Shown here: positions 23,900 to 36,099 of the stretch, one piece after another
How the letters are laid out: every line of letters begins with the position of its first letter
How positions within the stretch are numbered: position 1 is the stretch's first letter
The notes under the pieces: model-generated
What the model saw: only the letters and a program-made list of their open reading frames with translations
What the model was told of the DNA's origin: nothing
The model's database searches: none
Position numbers and translations under genes: made by a program
DNA from: Taenia hydatigena
Taxonomy: Eukaryota; Platyhelminthes; Cestoda; Cyclophyllidea; Taeniidae
Direction: 5' to 3'
DNA length: 64,000 bases
Assembly: GCA_036345935.2 (NCBI GenBank)
Contig: JADWOT020001810.1
Coordinates: 124,001 to 188,000 of the forward strand

Positions 23900-25100
23900 C
23901 TCATAGGAAATGAGCCAAAATCGAGACACGAGGAGGGAGGAGAGTAAGGCAGTAGATAGCATAACTGTACCAAATAAGAGATGCTTTATGGTTGTGCATA
24001 AGGGTGTCATGTACTTTTGAAGGCTTAGAGAAAAATGCAGATCAGCAATTCATGGCCCTGGATGCCTTAATCGTAAGTTCTAACGAGGAGATAGAAGAAG
24101 CGAGAAGGGTATTCGAAGCACTCATTATCGACCCCAAAGACGAGATACCGGTCATTGCAGAGATAGAGGTACGTACATGCTTTGCTATTAACCGCGATTC
24201 CTTTGAAATATGTTGCGATTAATTTACCTATGTTTTCAACTCTTTGCATTAGAAGATGCTTGTAAACAATGATTCCCGGCTAAAATATGTCCTCGATGGG
24301 GAGGCCATCGAGAATCCCTTTGCAGCTGATCGAGAGGGGCGGCTAAAGTGCCTTATGGATTTGTTCTGTGCGCATCTTTGATGTTAAGCCCGTCAAGTCC
24401 AACTCATTTGGAGTGAATCGCATATTGCACAACAATATGCTAGTTGAAGCGCTATTACTTCCCTTAAAAGAAGCGATTCCATTTTTGTGCAATGCTCATA
24501 ATTTCCTAATTTTTTTTACTTTGGAAGGTGAAAGGAAGACTGACGGTGGATACGAGTGTACTGCATGCGATGAAGAACATAACAACTTGGATGAGATGCA
24601 TCAACACCTCCTGCGGCATAGTAAATGGAAGTTCTACTTCTGTGTGCGTTGCCTCGAGGGTTTCAGCACACTTTTGGAAACAGCTATTCACACAACGACA
24701 CACATAGGTGAGGTCCGATTGCAGCCGGTGTTATATGCCCTTTCTAAAAAGCCGATGATTCACACTTTACATGTTCTTTATGTAATATGCAATCCTAATG
24801 CTGGAATCAGGCCCGAAATCTGTGGAAAAATCTAAAAGTTCTGGGAACGTAGAGCCTCCTCAATCCTCTAAGCTCGAAGTGCAGCAAGAGTGCAGTACAG
24901 AAGAAGAGCACAACAAAGCTTACCGTTGCACCATCTGCGAATTTACGTTTGACCGCCTGGATTTAGTGCTGTCCCACGCTGAACAGCAGCATCCCACCGA
25001 ACGAGATGTCATTAATCGGTTGCGTCTTCAACTTCTGCGTGCTGCATTCGATCCCATGGGCTATCGCCTCAAAAATACAGGTCAAAATGAGAGTGTCTAA
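23900..25100 (+). pseudogene. three-finger C2H2 zinc-finger gene, copy A
   Basis: Four exons fit by splice sites and by the inverted copy B. Exon 1 is 24052-24168, from ATG (donor GTACGT). Exon 2 is 24253-24382, after CATTAG. Exon 3 is 24528-24707 and holds two C2H2 fingers, each C-x2-C-x12-H-x3-H (CTAC...HLLRH and CVRC...HTTTH). Exon 4 is 24811-25100 and holds a third finger (CTIC...HAEQQH, x4 between the His) and a basic tail ending MGYRLKNTGQNESV. The exon 1-2 product is acidic and helical-looking with no family I know. The exon 2-3 join needs phase 1, but a TGA (24379-24381) replaces the TGG of copy B just before the junction, and the donor there is a weak GTTAAG. As drawn the fingers are cut off from the N-terminus. 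Either the copy is dead, or the fingers come from another start. Zinc fingers of this type usually bind DNA or RNA. Confidence 0.6.
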
Positions 25101-28100
25101 CCTCTCACTGCAAGATACTGCAGAATCTGTCGGCAAATATCGGAGGATAAATCTATTTTGACGCTACCGTTTGTAAAGTTAAATATCAATCTTGACGCTA
25201 TTTGTGGGCTAACATTGTAAACTACGCTGTTTAATGAGCTGCTTTTGACTTCGGTCAAATTTTTTTTCGCAAAACTTGGCCAAGTGAACAAATTCCTTTT
25301 TGAGTGTTTCGTTGCTGCACCGCAGTTGATAGATATCAGGCAGATGTATCAAAAAATTACCCTAATTTTGATCTGGGTTAATTTGAGTTTGCAAAACTGT
25401 AAGACGTAAACCAAGTCCACCAATGCTAATGGGGTGTCCGTGATGTAATTGGCGAGGTTTAAAATAAAAACCTCGGAGGGACACTGACAAATAATTAGCT
25501 TTTGCGATGCACACGCGGACACGCTTGAGCTCGATTAGCAGGCTCTAGCTCCGTCTTCGCTTGCACAAAACTGCAAGCTGAAAGGTGAGAAGTGAAACAT
25601 GATTTTTTGGCCATAGAAGCAAAATATGTCTCTGGAAATTGTTTTGTTTTTAGGAAGATGCGTCCTGTTTCCTTACCAATTTGTTGCTTTTGTTGGATCC
25701 CACGATAATTATTTGTTAGGTATCGCGTATTAATAGAAAAGCTAGGTCAACATGAGCTTAGCAGATCGGAGGTCCACAAAACTCGCCAAGTTGGTGCCAT
25801 GTTACCATGAATGCAACAGAAGTGCGACTTGACATAAATACTAAGCCACTTTTGGATGGAACACGAGGTCAAAGAAAAGAATAAAGCATGCTGGGCCAGG
25901 GTTAAAGTGGTTATGTCCCGCAGCAATGCCCCACTGTTATCTTTCTCCTGGTTGCGGCAGTCACAACTACACAACGGCGATCCTCAGTGGAAAGTGCAGA
26001 TATTTGTAACGTCTCGAGTGTGTGCTACATGCCTTAAGCCAAATCATGCGCAGCCCCACCAACGGGCTTTTCCAATGAGATGGAAGGACTAACACGTGAG
26101 CAATGTCGATTATAAGCTATTTGGTTTTCTACTGTCTTGGGTTTATTCCATGCATCATTTTCGATGATCTGACCAGCGATTAAAATTCACCTGCCTCTAC
26201 CTCTCTGTCCATAAGCACGTGGAGGCGATCAATTGTCAGAGAGCTCTCTGACTAACGTCAGTGCCCCTCAGCTCCATTCACAGGTTAATTCCGCGCTGAC
26301 AGCCTAAGATTTAGCCTTCTAGATGCTGTCAACATAAATTTGCCCATAATTGTAATTAGTGGCATTTTTCTAAATACACTGTGTCAGAGGCAAACTCACC
26401 CCAAATGAAACGCTTCTAAGTCGTTGCGTGCTACTAGGAGAAGAGCGAGTGAGAACACATGGTCACTACATCATTACCAGTTGCACTAGCATAATCCCAC
26501 CGAAAAGTGTGCTAATGTCCTCTCCTCCACTTTTCCTTCGACTCCTCTTGGCAACCGCACCTCCTCTGCCTCACCGTAGCTTCTGCGGTCATGACTTTTA
26601 CTCATCTGAAGACATTTCTACATCTTTATCAGCTGATGCTTCAGAAGGTGTTTGCCGCGAAGGAAGGAAGCAGCAACGGTTTTCTTCGTACCGCATAAGG
26701 GTGCGGTGTGCACAATTTACAAGACGCACCAGGCAAAAGTCGCTTATTTATTTGGGAAATTTCTAAATTTTTCATAGATTATTGACTAATCAGGGCACTA
26801 CTTCATTAAGCTCAATGCAGTGCAAATATTTTGAAACCTTATGAAAGTCAGGGTGTGGAGAAAGCAAGACGAATATGCTTTAATGTGATTTGACTTGACT
26901 TAAAGTGTGCATCAAAAGTGGAAAGAAAAACAAAAAGTGTTAACTACAGTAAAGGAAGATATGGTAGGAAAATCTACACTTATCTTATCATAAATAGGGG
27001 TTTTACCAAAATAGGCTGACGGCATCTGACTGAACGATAACCGTACCATAATATGGAAGACTATTTAGTTCTACTGACTACTGGACTCTAGCCCAAGTTA
27101 AAACTGATTTTATGTGAATTGTGTATTTAAGCATTGGTTGCAATCATTAGCAGAGCATTTTCTTTATACCTGCATCGACCATGGGAATCCCTTAATGAAA
27201 GTGCTCAGTGACATAGGATGACATCGGGTTAATCTTTGATATGCAGTAATTTCCTGCACATTTCATCTGTCTGCATGCAGCGCTGATCAACCGGATGGTG
27301 CTAGAAGAGAGTATGACGCTCTAAGATATTCAAGAACTACCTGCTGAAGGGTAACTCGTTTGGCCTTTGACCCACATAGAGCATTATGGGGCAACCGTGC
27401 ATCAGAAGTCTCAGTATGACTGGACCAGAGCTCATCCACTATCACAATGAGAGAAAAGGCAATGATCTCACCCATTTGTGTTGCGTCGCGACTGATGGTG
27501 CTTACCGCGCAAATGCAATGTTGGCTTGTTTGGCCTATGATGAGTAATTAACTCCATTTGCATCTTCCACAGATTTCGATGGAAAATGCACGACTAACTA
27601 AAGGATTTACTTAAAGCAAACTTCATTTATTAACAAAACTCTAGTTGACTTTAGGGAATGCATAACAATCACCTACATGGTAAAATCAAGAATGCTAGCT
27701 TGGGCGGTAAAACAGCAGCACGTAACTTAAAGACATGATCTGTATGGTGTTTTGGTGGAACATTTTCTCTAGCAATGGGGGAGAAGAATACAAATTAGAA
27801 TGCAAGGTGCCAGTCAGAAAGCTAAATGGAATCGACAACGGCAACGGGTATTGCTAGTTTATTCTCTTATTGTTGGGACAGAACTTCTAGGTCTTCTGGC
27901 GTTCTCGTCTCATAAATAAACACTTGGCGTAATGACTATTGTTGATGTGACCGGGAAGGAGAAAAGAGGAATGACTTTATTTGCGAGTGTTGCTAAGCAA
28001 ATTGACTCTGTAAAAGACTCTATCTTCATGACCACACGGGTGTACTAGCGGGTGAAGAGCATTCAGCAGGATCATATCTGCATTACAAATGGCGGGAATA

Positions 28101-29730
28101 TGCTTGATCGCGCTTAAGAAGATGTCAACTGGAAGCGAATGGTCAGAATGCTCAACCCGGACCAAGTAACTGCTTCGAACCTAACCAACGCAAACGAAAG
28201 CATTTTTCTTTTCTTAGGCACTATCCTGTTTGTATTTGAATCGTGAATCTGTTGTGTTACGAAGGCGGAGTATTTGACACTAGTATCTGAACTGTTAATT
28301 AAGTTGTTTTGAAGAAATTCTATTAGTGCTTGTGTGTCGTTGCATCACCTGCAGACTTTGTGTCGAAACCTAAAAGTTGCAGATTATTTGACAATGTCGA
28401 AATAACTTTGATTTATTCAATGCGTACGGTGGAGTCATTGTTCTGTCACAGTACCTCTTTCTCATCTCCTGCGAGGTAAGAAGCCATTACGAATTTAAGA
28501 GCATTTAAGTAGCAATGCGGGTGTATAATCAATAGAATAAAGGAGGCGTTTTCCTATTTGTCTGAGGGTTTTTGGACTGTATGGCTTGCGGATTGACAGA
28601 AAAATGACAGTTAATGAGCAGATTGTTAGCATCCTCTGATCATTTGTTGATTTCACCGAGCCGATGGTTCACCAAGGTGTACGCTTTCTATAAAAAAGAC
28701 CAATCAATAAGGAATGCCTGCAGTTCTTAAAAATCCATCTCTTGTTCTTGCTTTATAGCTGCAGTCACTACAACTGCTGATCAGTGCCCCAGAGTAGCCA
28801 GCATCCTTAGCCATACCTCACCGGATCCAAGCTTGCACAATGATCGTAAAGACAATGATTCGGAAGAATTCGTGAACATCTTTCAGGAGTTCCCTAACTG
28901 CATGGAAACCTTAGGCTATAATCTTACTAGTTCGCTAAAATGCATAGTGTTTTTATCATATCCTTCTACCTCACCAACTGGAATGTTAAGCGCATCAATT
29001 CTCTTAAAATAGGAATGACTAAACGGTTATTGAAATGAGGCGATAAGAAGAAGTGCATTTGTTTATGTTGGTTAGAATCCAACTGGTTAATAGCAGTAGC
29101 AAAACGGATTTTATAGAAAGCAGCTTGCACATGCAAATGCAACTCAAGAAAAAGGCTTTACTACAGATGGATACTTATTAATTTAGCATAAAATCAGGGT
29201 GGATATCGTCCCCAATGACACATCCCATCGGTAGCTGCAGACACTAGGCATGCTTGATCATGATCTGATAAAAACTGCTACTACTGTCCCGACTCATCGC
29301 CTCGGAAGGAAATGATGTCTGTTTCATTTGCAAGAAGGTATGGTGTATCATCTGCAAATGAAAATGTCGTCCCTGCAAACAGAATTTAAATGACACTCTG
29401 AGCAATGATTTACTCTCGCTTCTGAACAACGAAAAAGATTTGTAGGTTCTCATGCACCCGAATTTTATTTAAGAAACGGGAGTTCAAGTGCGTTGGTCAG
29501 AAGTTGTGAGATAATACTGGAAATAAGCTGAATCTCTCTGATTTATAGAAATGCTACTTGGTTAGTTTAAGTGCATAGTGAAGTCTAGGTGTCTTTTACT
29601 AACCGTAAATATCCAGGCATGACATATCGAATTGTACCCATCATCAGTTTGTTAATGAGTGGCATTTTAGGTAAAACTGCATATTAAGAAGACTAGGGGT
29701 CTTTATTGAGAATTAGTTTAACTGTTACGC
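25101..29730. other. no gene seen
   Basis: About 4.6 kb without a supported exon. The longest frames, such as 26428-26766, lack splice context and similarity to anything recognised, and the region shares no repeat with the rest of the window that I could find. Confidence 0.35.
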
Positions 29731-29734
29731 AGTT

Positions 29735-29870
29735 ATCTCAACGCCTTTTGCATTGTCAGAGTTTGCATAGCTGTTCCAAGTTGGAAGCGTATTTTCACTA
29801 TGAAGAGGCCGTATTAATACACCAGCTAGTAGAAGTAAATTAACACACATGCCTGCACAACACAATTTGA
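29735..29870 (+). pseudogene. F-box exon remnant, copy 5
   Basis: Plus-strand translation of 29740-29808 gives an F-box-like piece containing VCIAVPSWKRIF, against VCIAIPSWQWIL in the intact gene, followed by stops. The DNA continues to match copy 3 (34575-34690) for about 90 bp: GTTTGCATAGCTGTTCCAAG against GTTTGCATAGCAATCCCAAG, then CAG(C/G)(T/C)AG(T)AGAAGTAAATT. The GTPase-like part is not recognisable beyond about 29900. Confidence 0.55.
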
Positions 29871-32265
29871 ACAAACTTGTGACAGAATGCATGGACTCAG
29901 TCATTGCTTGAAAGAAGTAGGCCACATTTCAAGATCAAAATCCTACTCTTAAAATTTCGACTTCTTTCACAGCTTCTGGTCAGAGATGAACAGAACTATG
30001 CTCATTTGTGAAGTCATCAGCTTGCTAAACTCTCACCTCTCCTGAACATTACCTATTGATCTTAACTAAAATCTGTTTCTAAAAGCCGAAACGTACTGTC
30101 TGGCCCGTGATTGTGAAGTCCATGTTTTGCAGAATTTTGCTTTTGGAAAGATTATGTCAAGCACACAATTTCTTTTCCCACATAAAGATGTCAAATTTCG
30201 CAAACAAAACTCTGTGGAGATTAAACGGTCAAACCCACGTCGAGGAAGCTAATAAATGAACAGTTAGTTTAGCTAAATGTGTGCCTTTGCTACTAGGCGC
30301 CCAAAACTCCCTGTTTAATCATCGCTTTCTCCTGCTAATCTTTTTCTGCATGTATAATTAACGCTGGGCTTACAAGTCTTATCAAGTGCTTCTACTCATG
30401 CCCTACTTCATGTGCCATTCGGACAGCTCGTTTTCTACCTCCAAGCTCAAATTGAATGACATTCTACTTCCCGTAAACCATCAAGCATAAAATATTTAGT
30501 GGTCATTTGCATTTTATTTCAAATGGATTGAGCACCGTGATTTTCTGTAAAAGCCCATCTCAAAAGATTACGAAGCTTCATGGGGAATTAGATCTATTAT
30601 GCAAGTATCCAAGTGTTGTTGGCATCGTCAATCTTTGCACGGCTGTCCTGGACTAGAAGCGGATTCGCCACTCGTTGGTAATTTATTTAGAGGGTTGCAC
30701 ACAGCTTCAAATTTTGGTGTGCAGGATGTGCTCTTTAGTGTTATCTATACAGAACGGTTGTGGTCAGTGATTTTGTCACTGAATGCAGCCTTCCAACTGT
30801 ACGCTTTCAAGCGTGGTGACAAATTCTAAACGGCAGGCACTTTTTTGAATGAAGTCAAATGCCTTGATTGCCTCGTACTAAGCCCATGTTAAGGCAATCG
30901 AGCCCTCAAATCAGCGCTTGTTTGGCATTTACCTTAATAATATGCTCGTCTATTGGCGTGTATGGTACTTTAGGCCTCCTAGGCTATGCAATGCCACTTT
31001 ATTTAAAATTATTTACTCCATTTAATGCTAAGCCGTGCTCTAGCGTACTAGTTTAAATTGATTCAAATCACCCCACTTTGTGGAAAGATGCAACGACAAA
31101 GGTCTGAGAAGCTATCCATAACTGAGGTCACCTAATACGGAGTGATTATTGGGACAAACGTGCCACCCATACTGTATAGGCTGCCGCTAGGACCTCTATA
31201 TGCCCCACGGAGCACTTCTAAGCACTACTTGCGCACCTTAGTCAGCCAACAGACATTCTCAATTGGCTGGATGAAAGTAGTATTTATGAATTTCTGGTGA
31301 TTTCCTATCACCTGAACGAGACGCTTTTCAATCGCTTTTTCATATTTGGGGTCCTAATGTCTCAGGCAGATTTGATTAACTCCTAATGCGTTGTTAAGTT
31401 TTGCCAATTTTTGCTATTTGCATCCTCCGCAAATACCACCATGAGCAAAGATTAAAATAATTCGTATTCTAGGAGGAAGCAAGGAGTTCGCGATCAAGCC
31501 AACACACTTTGAACTTCGGCGACAGCTATCAGAACAGCGCACGGAACCTAAAATGTTTAGACAGCTACCTATGCCGTGTGTTTTTGGCTGCATGCGCCAA
31601 ATTCTGCTAACTTAATTTCGTTCAAGCGGGACTTTACTACAACAACAAGGAGGACTTCTTTCGTCGGCTCGCGCGGAGAGAGTATTTTTCTAATGCACAA
31701 GCACTGATAAGCTGTATCATTACTATGCCATCTCATTACAAGGGACTATCTACGAGGAATTGCCTTGTCGAGAATAAATGCATCAAAAATGTAGGAGTGT
31801 CAGCATGGTTAAGCAGAGGAGAGTTTTGTCGCAGTTTGGACTTGACCAAGGCAGGTGCAGAATCGCTGAATTCGATTACCGCCTCCATCGTCTAGGTTAA
31901 TCGATCTGTGTCAATTTTGGCAAAAGGCGAGGAATTGAATGCAGGACAATGAGAGTGGTCTGGGCCAAGACATTGTCAAAGTTGAAGCCAAACGTTGGAG
32001 GCTAGTTAATCTGAGGGATGGTGGAAGTATGTCGGGATAGATGGAGAGGCTTACGCTATCGCAGCTTGAATAAGGGTCTGATATCAACGCCTCCAGACAG
32101 TTTAATGATTTAAACCGTCACGATAAAATAATGTATGGAACAGAAGACTGTGAGAATGGAATTTGCATTTGTGTTGATCAACCGTCAATGCGTATTTTCA
32201 TCTATCATGAAGAGGTTGGATGACATCATCACTTGTATTTGAGGTCTGTTGAGCCAACAATGAAG
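29871..32265. other. no gene seen
   Basis: A few open frames of 60-75 codons, for example 30599-30829, without splice support or similarity. Not called. Confidence 0.35.
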
Positions 32266-32269
32266 ACAA

Positions 32270-33110
32270 CTAATACCGAGCTTAAAAAGCATTTATTACT
32301 TTAACTAGCAAGGCAGTACTTCATTATAAAACAGGATAAATCAAACTGCTGCTGCCGTACAGACCCATCATGTTTCGAAGTGACTCGAAAAAAATATCCC
32401 ATTTCGTTACTGCAGAATACGAATTCAAACCTATGACTTAGTCCTTTGAAGTGGCACGTCAAAATTTGCTTAGGTCTCATTGTTCAGTAGTAAAGAATAG
32501 CGGTATGCTCTCACCCATTTCTACTCAGCTCTCGCTACGAGGGATCAAGGGGGTCTGGAAGAGTTTGCGATATGGACTTAGTAGCAAATTGCATCATTTA
32601 ATATTTAACTGACACTGCCTCCGGCTCAATTCAAGCTTGAATACAGCATGCACAATTTTCGCATGGTCTTATCATCAACATCAATAGGTCCGAAGATTCG
32701 CCTCATAAGTAAGGCCGGGGTTCTAGGTACTGTGACGAACGTCTTTTGAACAAACACTGGACACGACTATTATGGGAGATGTGAAAAAGAAAGAAAAAAA
32801 GGATGGATTTCTTCATGATCTTTGTTAAACAACAAAGCTTCGTGAATAATTCGCCTCTCGTGAATGCACTGGTGATTTGGTGAGATACACTTGGATGGGG
32901 TTGGCAAGCTGCTATTTGGAGGCAAATGCAAGCCCGTGATTCCCGGTTGGCATCGACACCGCGCATCTCTCTCTCTACTCACCAAACTAGCTCAAGTAAA
33001 TAACTGGAATGCAACTGACGCAAGCGAGAGTCCTTCGTTCTCTTTTTGATTCACAACTTCATTATGACACGAAGGCGGTGCATTTTGCCCGCACTTCGGA
33101 CATTACTAAT
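32270..33110 (+). repeat. dispersed repeat R2, copy b
   Basis: Diverged direct copy of 14660-15560, with the same landmarks (CTGCTGCCGTACAGA, GACTTAGTCC, CTCGCTACGAGGGAT, GGTTCTAGGTACTGTGACGAAC). The minus-strand reading that is open in copy a is interrupted here. Confidence 0.62.
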
Positions 33111-34365
33111 GTTAGCTTGACGAAACTGTATTAGGCCTCTTAAGCGCCTACAGGGTGCACAGACTTTGTAGCGGAATCTGAAGGTAGCAGAAGCATGGAC
33201 AGGGGCGAAAGTAACTCCATAGGATCCACTGGATATGGTTTAGTCATTGTTGTGCGGTGACAACTCTTTGCCGCTGCTTGTGGGCAAAAACTCACTACTG
33301 ATCTGGTAGCATGTAAGCAGCAACGTGATTATCTTGCTTTGCAAGATAAATCTACTTGGTTAAACAAAGTTTTGTAACCAGCACTAATTGCCCACATTTT
33401 AACATCACTTGCAAAGTGGAAACAAATGGGTTGCATATTAGGCACGTTTTCCGGGTTGCGTTCCTCTGCACGATTTTTATTAAATAGCTATTCGTGAAAT
33501 GGTTTTAAATACAACTGTAGAGCGCATGGACTGAAGCACATCAGGCTTTCAAATGCGGCATACCGCATGGGCGGGATATACATATCTGGCTAAGAGATGG
33601 AAATTGTTTCCAATGAGGCTCAAAACACAGCTTACTCACTGAAGACAAAATAGCGTAATGATAGGCTTATTGACACGCATGAAAATCATTGCAAAGAGCA
33701 CCATTTGATATAAACCCATTTTGTTGTAGAGGTCGAATTACGCAATAATCTGCACCTTGGTAGAGATTAATATCATTTTGGAGGAACATGACAACTAATA
33801 ATAGTCTATTGAGCAGTGTTTTGGGCCACTTAGACGCTCGGAAATGTAAAAGCGAAGTATTTGCCTCTATGAATGATAGTTTAAAGAGTTAAGTGTGTCC
33901 AAAATCAGCATTGAATGTAGGGCTACACAACAATATACCAAAGGAATCAAATCAAGGACATGACGCAAGACTCCTAATCAAGGCTCATGTGCACTCTCGA
34001 GATCAAACGCCTTAATATTAAAGGTCTACGGAGTAGCTTGACCCATTATGCATGCCAATAATGCAATAACTGGATACTAAGCATAGTTCAGCAACATTTC
34101 TGACGTAAAAACCGTATAGCAGATGGTTTCCGTATAGAATTAGGACCTCTTTTGAGCTAATATGACATACAACAAAACCTCGGACAGGGCGTTGGGTCAT
34201 CTCAAGGGTTAATTGATGTAATATTGCATCCTTTGAACTGCAGTTAAGTGGCACTCCGAAGGTTAATGACCTCCTACGTCTCTACGACAAAGAAGACTTT
34301 TTCTCTCACCCACTCGAACTAAACTCATTTCACGAGTGATCCGAAGCCTCCGTCAAAATTGTGAA
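33111..34365. other. upstream of F-box/Arf-like copy 3, no gene seen
   Basis: No supported gene. By position this is the 5' flank of the broken plus-strand copy, but I could not convincingly align it to the other 5' flanks. Confidence 0.35.
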
Positions 34366-35398
34366 ATAGAGTTAGAAGTAAGTTGGGCCTCTTAGACCTT
34401 CCAAATAAGTGGCTCACCGAGTGGGATGTATTAAATTGGCATTCGAGTGGTTTTACTTTACGGTTAGTTAATGAATGCATCTTACAGGTGGGATCGAACG
34501 GCAAGAAGATTATGGACCGCCATTGGGACTTAGTTAAATGTTGTGCAAATACCTTGGTAATGTTCACATCGTAAATGTTTGCATAGCAATCCCAAGCTGG
34601 GAGTGGATTCTCTTCCTGTAAACGCCCTATTCATACGTCAACAGGCAGAAGTAAATTGACAAACGAGTCCGCACAGCGCTGAATTCAGACATGTCAACTC
34701 CGCGCACTGCAAATATTTGTAAAGCCGTTGAGCAGCTCCTTAGTCAAATGCAGTTTGACCATCAATTTTCAGGAATTCGAGCTCCTCATGGTGCATATGA
34801 AGGAATCACCTGCCTTCTAGTTGTTTCCATCTTGACAAAGTTGGTGGGGATGTTTTCCATCCTATACGTCCATTAGTGCTGGACACTTATTTCTCCCTAA
34901 ACTATGGTACCTCCACCGACTCAACATCAGTTACGTAAGGCTAGTAGTTTACCACCCTCCAGCAAGCATCCATTATCGTCCTTCGGGGTCCATTAACTTT
35001 TATTTTGTTAGCAGTTTCTTGGAGGAGATCCTGAGTAGCCGAAGACCAAGATTTACTGCATTCGGCCGCGTTCTCAACGTGCTTGAGCTGCCTCTGTTCA
35101 CAGAACACGGGTCTAAAGCTGTTGTCGAGCTACAAACCATATTGAGGACCCTGTCAGACAGACACTTTTAGGATCGCAATTGTAGATGGTGTGAGGCAGA
35201 AAGAGGAAAGTGGGATGGACCTCATCGTAGGCTATGCAATAATACTCGGCTTCGTCAATGACTCTTCTCAATTGACTGCGCTAATAAACTGGCGCATTTG
35301 GCACAGTTAAGATTGTGGCAGTCACATTATGCAACGCAGGAAAAGATTCGAATTAAAGTGCCAGGAAACGATTTGGAGGCGAATGCGAAAATTACAGT
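34366..35398 (+). pseudogene. F-box/Arf-like family, broken copy 3
   Basis: Plus-strand paralogue of the intact gene, with many separate lesions. The start codon is ATA (34366-34368) followed by GAG TTA GAA and the conserved GTAAGT donor (34378). Exon 2 keeps VCIAIPSWEWILFL, then a CAA-to-TAA stop near 34619. It then reads ANICKAVEQLLSQMQF, RAPHGAYEG and CLLVVSIL, with a stop at about 34874. From 35060 the frame resumes with VLNVLELPLFTEHGSKAVVE and TILRTLSDRH, hits a TAG near 35168, shifts, and continues with RQKEESGMDLIVGYA, INWRIWHS, a stop and ETIWRRMRK. It is the most complete dead copy and helps to define the family. Confidence 0.72.
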
Positions 35399-36099
35399 TT
35401 ATTTAGCCGACATACCTTGCGAATGCTCATCTTTGTGATTGGGTCTGCTTGGTTTCTTAATAATTAAGCAGGATGCGCGCAATCTTGTTTTCTCCAAGAT
35501 GCTTTTCACCCGCATTGAAGTCAGGAATCTGGCGTTAATCACGTTGACTAGAAATCCAAAAAGGGGATTCTGGCCTGACTAATGCCAAAGCATAAGTCAT
35601 GATGATTTTAGGATCATTCGTGTTTGCTTGATTCGGAGGGTTTCTTATATAACAATGTTTGTGCGACCCCTTCGCATCTCCAATTGATCTGAATTTCACC
35701 TCGTTGCCAACTATATCCGACCTGCCTACTACCGAATTTAAAGTAGTTCGTACGAGTTCGCGGACATTACGCTCCTTACATCACACACTTCGATTTGCAT
35801 TATTCATTCAGTTGTCCATCATCTTTGGTCGGGCACTTCATTTGATTGCTCGTTCCCTCATTTTTGAGCCCAATCCGAGTCAAAATTTTTGAGCTTCTTA
35901 TGAAAAGATCACTGAAACGCCACACAGGAATGAAACTAAAACCATCCAGGTTTATTAGCTCCTTTTGTTTTTGCGACTGGTGGCAGCCACTGTTATCCCA
36001 TCTAAATTACACTGTTGCACGCTTGTCTATCAGTGAACACATTAAAATCTATGCTCTGAAATGGTAATATAAGTAGCCGTTTTATTAAATTCATCAATT
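35399..36099. other. no gene seen
   Basis: Spacer downstream of copy 3. The open frame at 35659-35892 is not conserved in other units. Confidence 0.35.

Noticed and set aside
26428..26766. 112-codon plus-strand frame
   Set aside because: No splice signals, no domain, and no copy elsewhere. The length is unremarkable in 64 kb.
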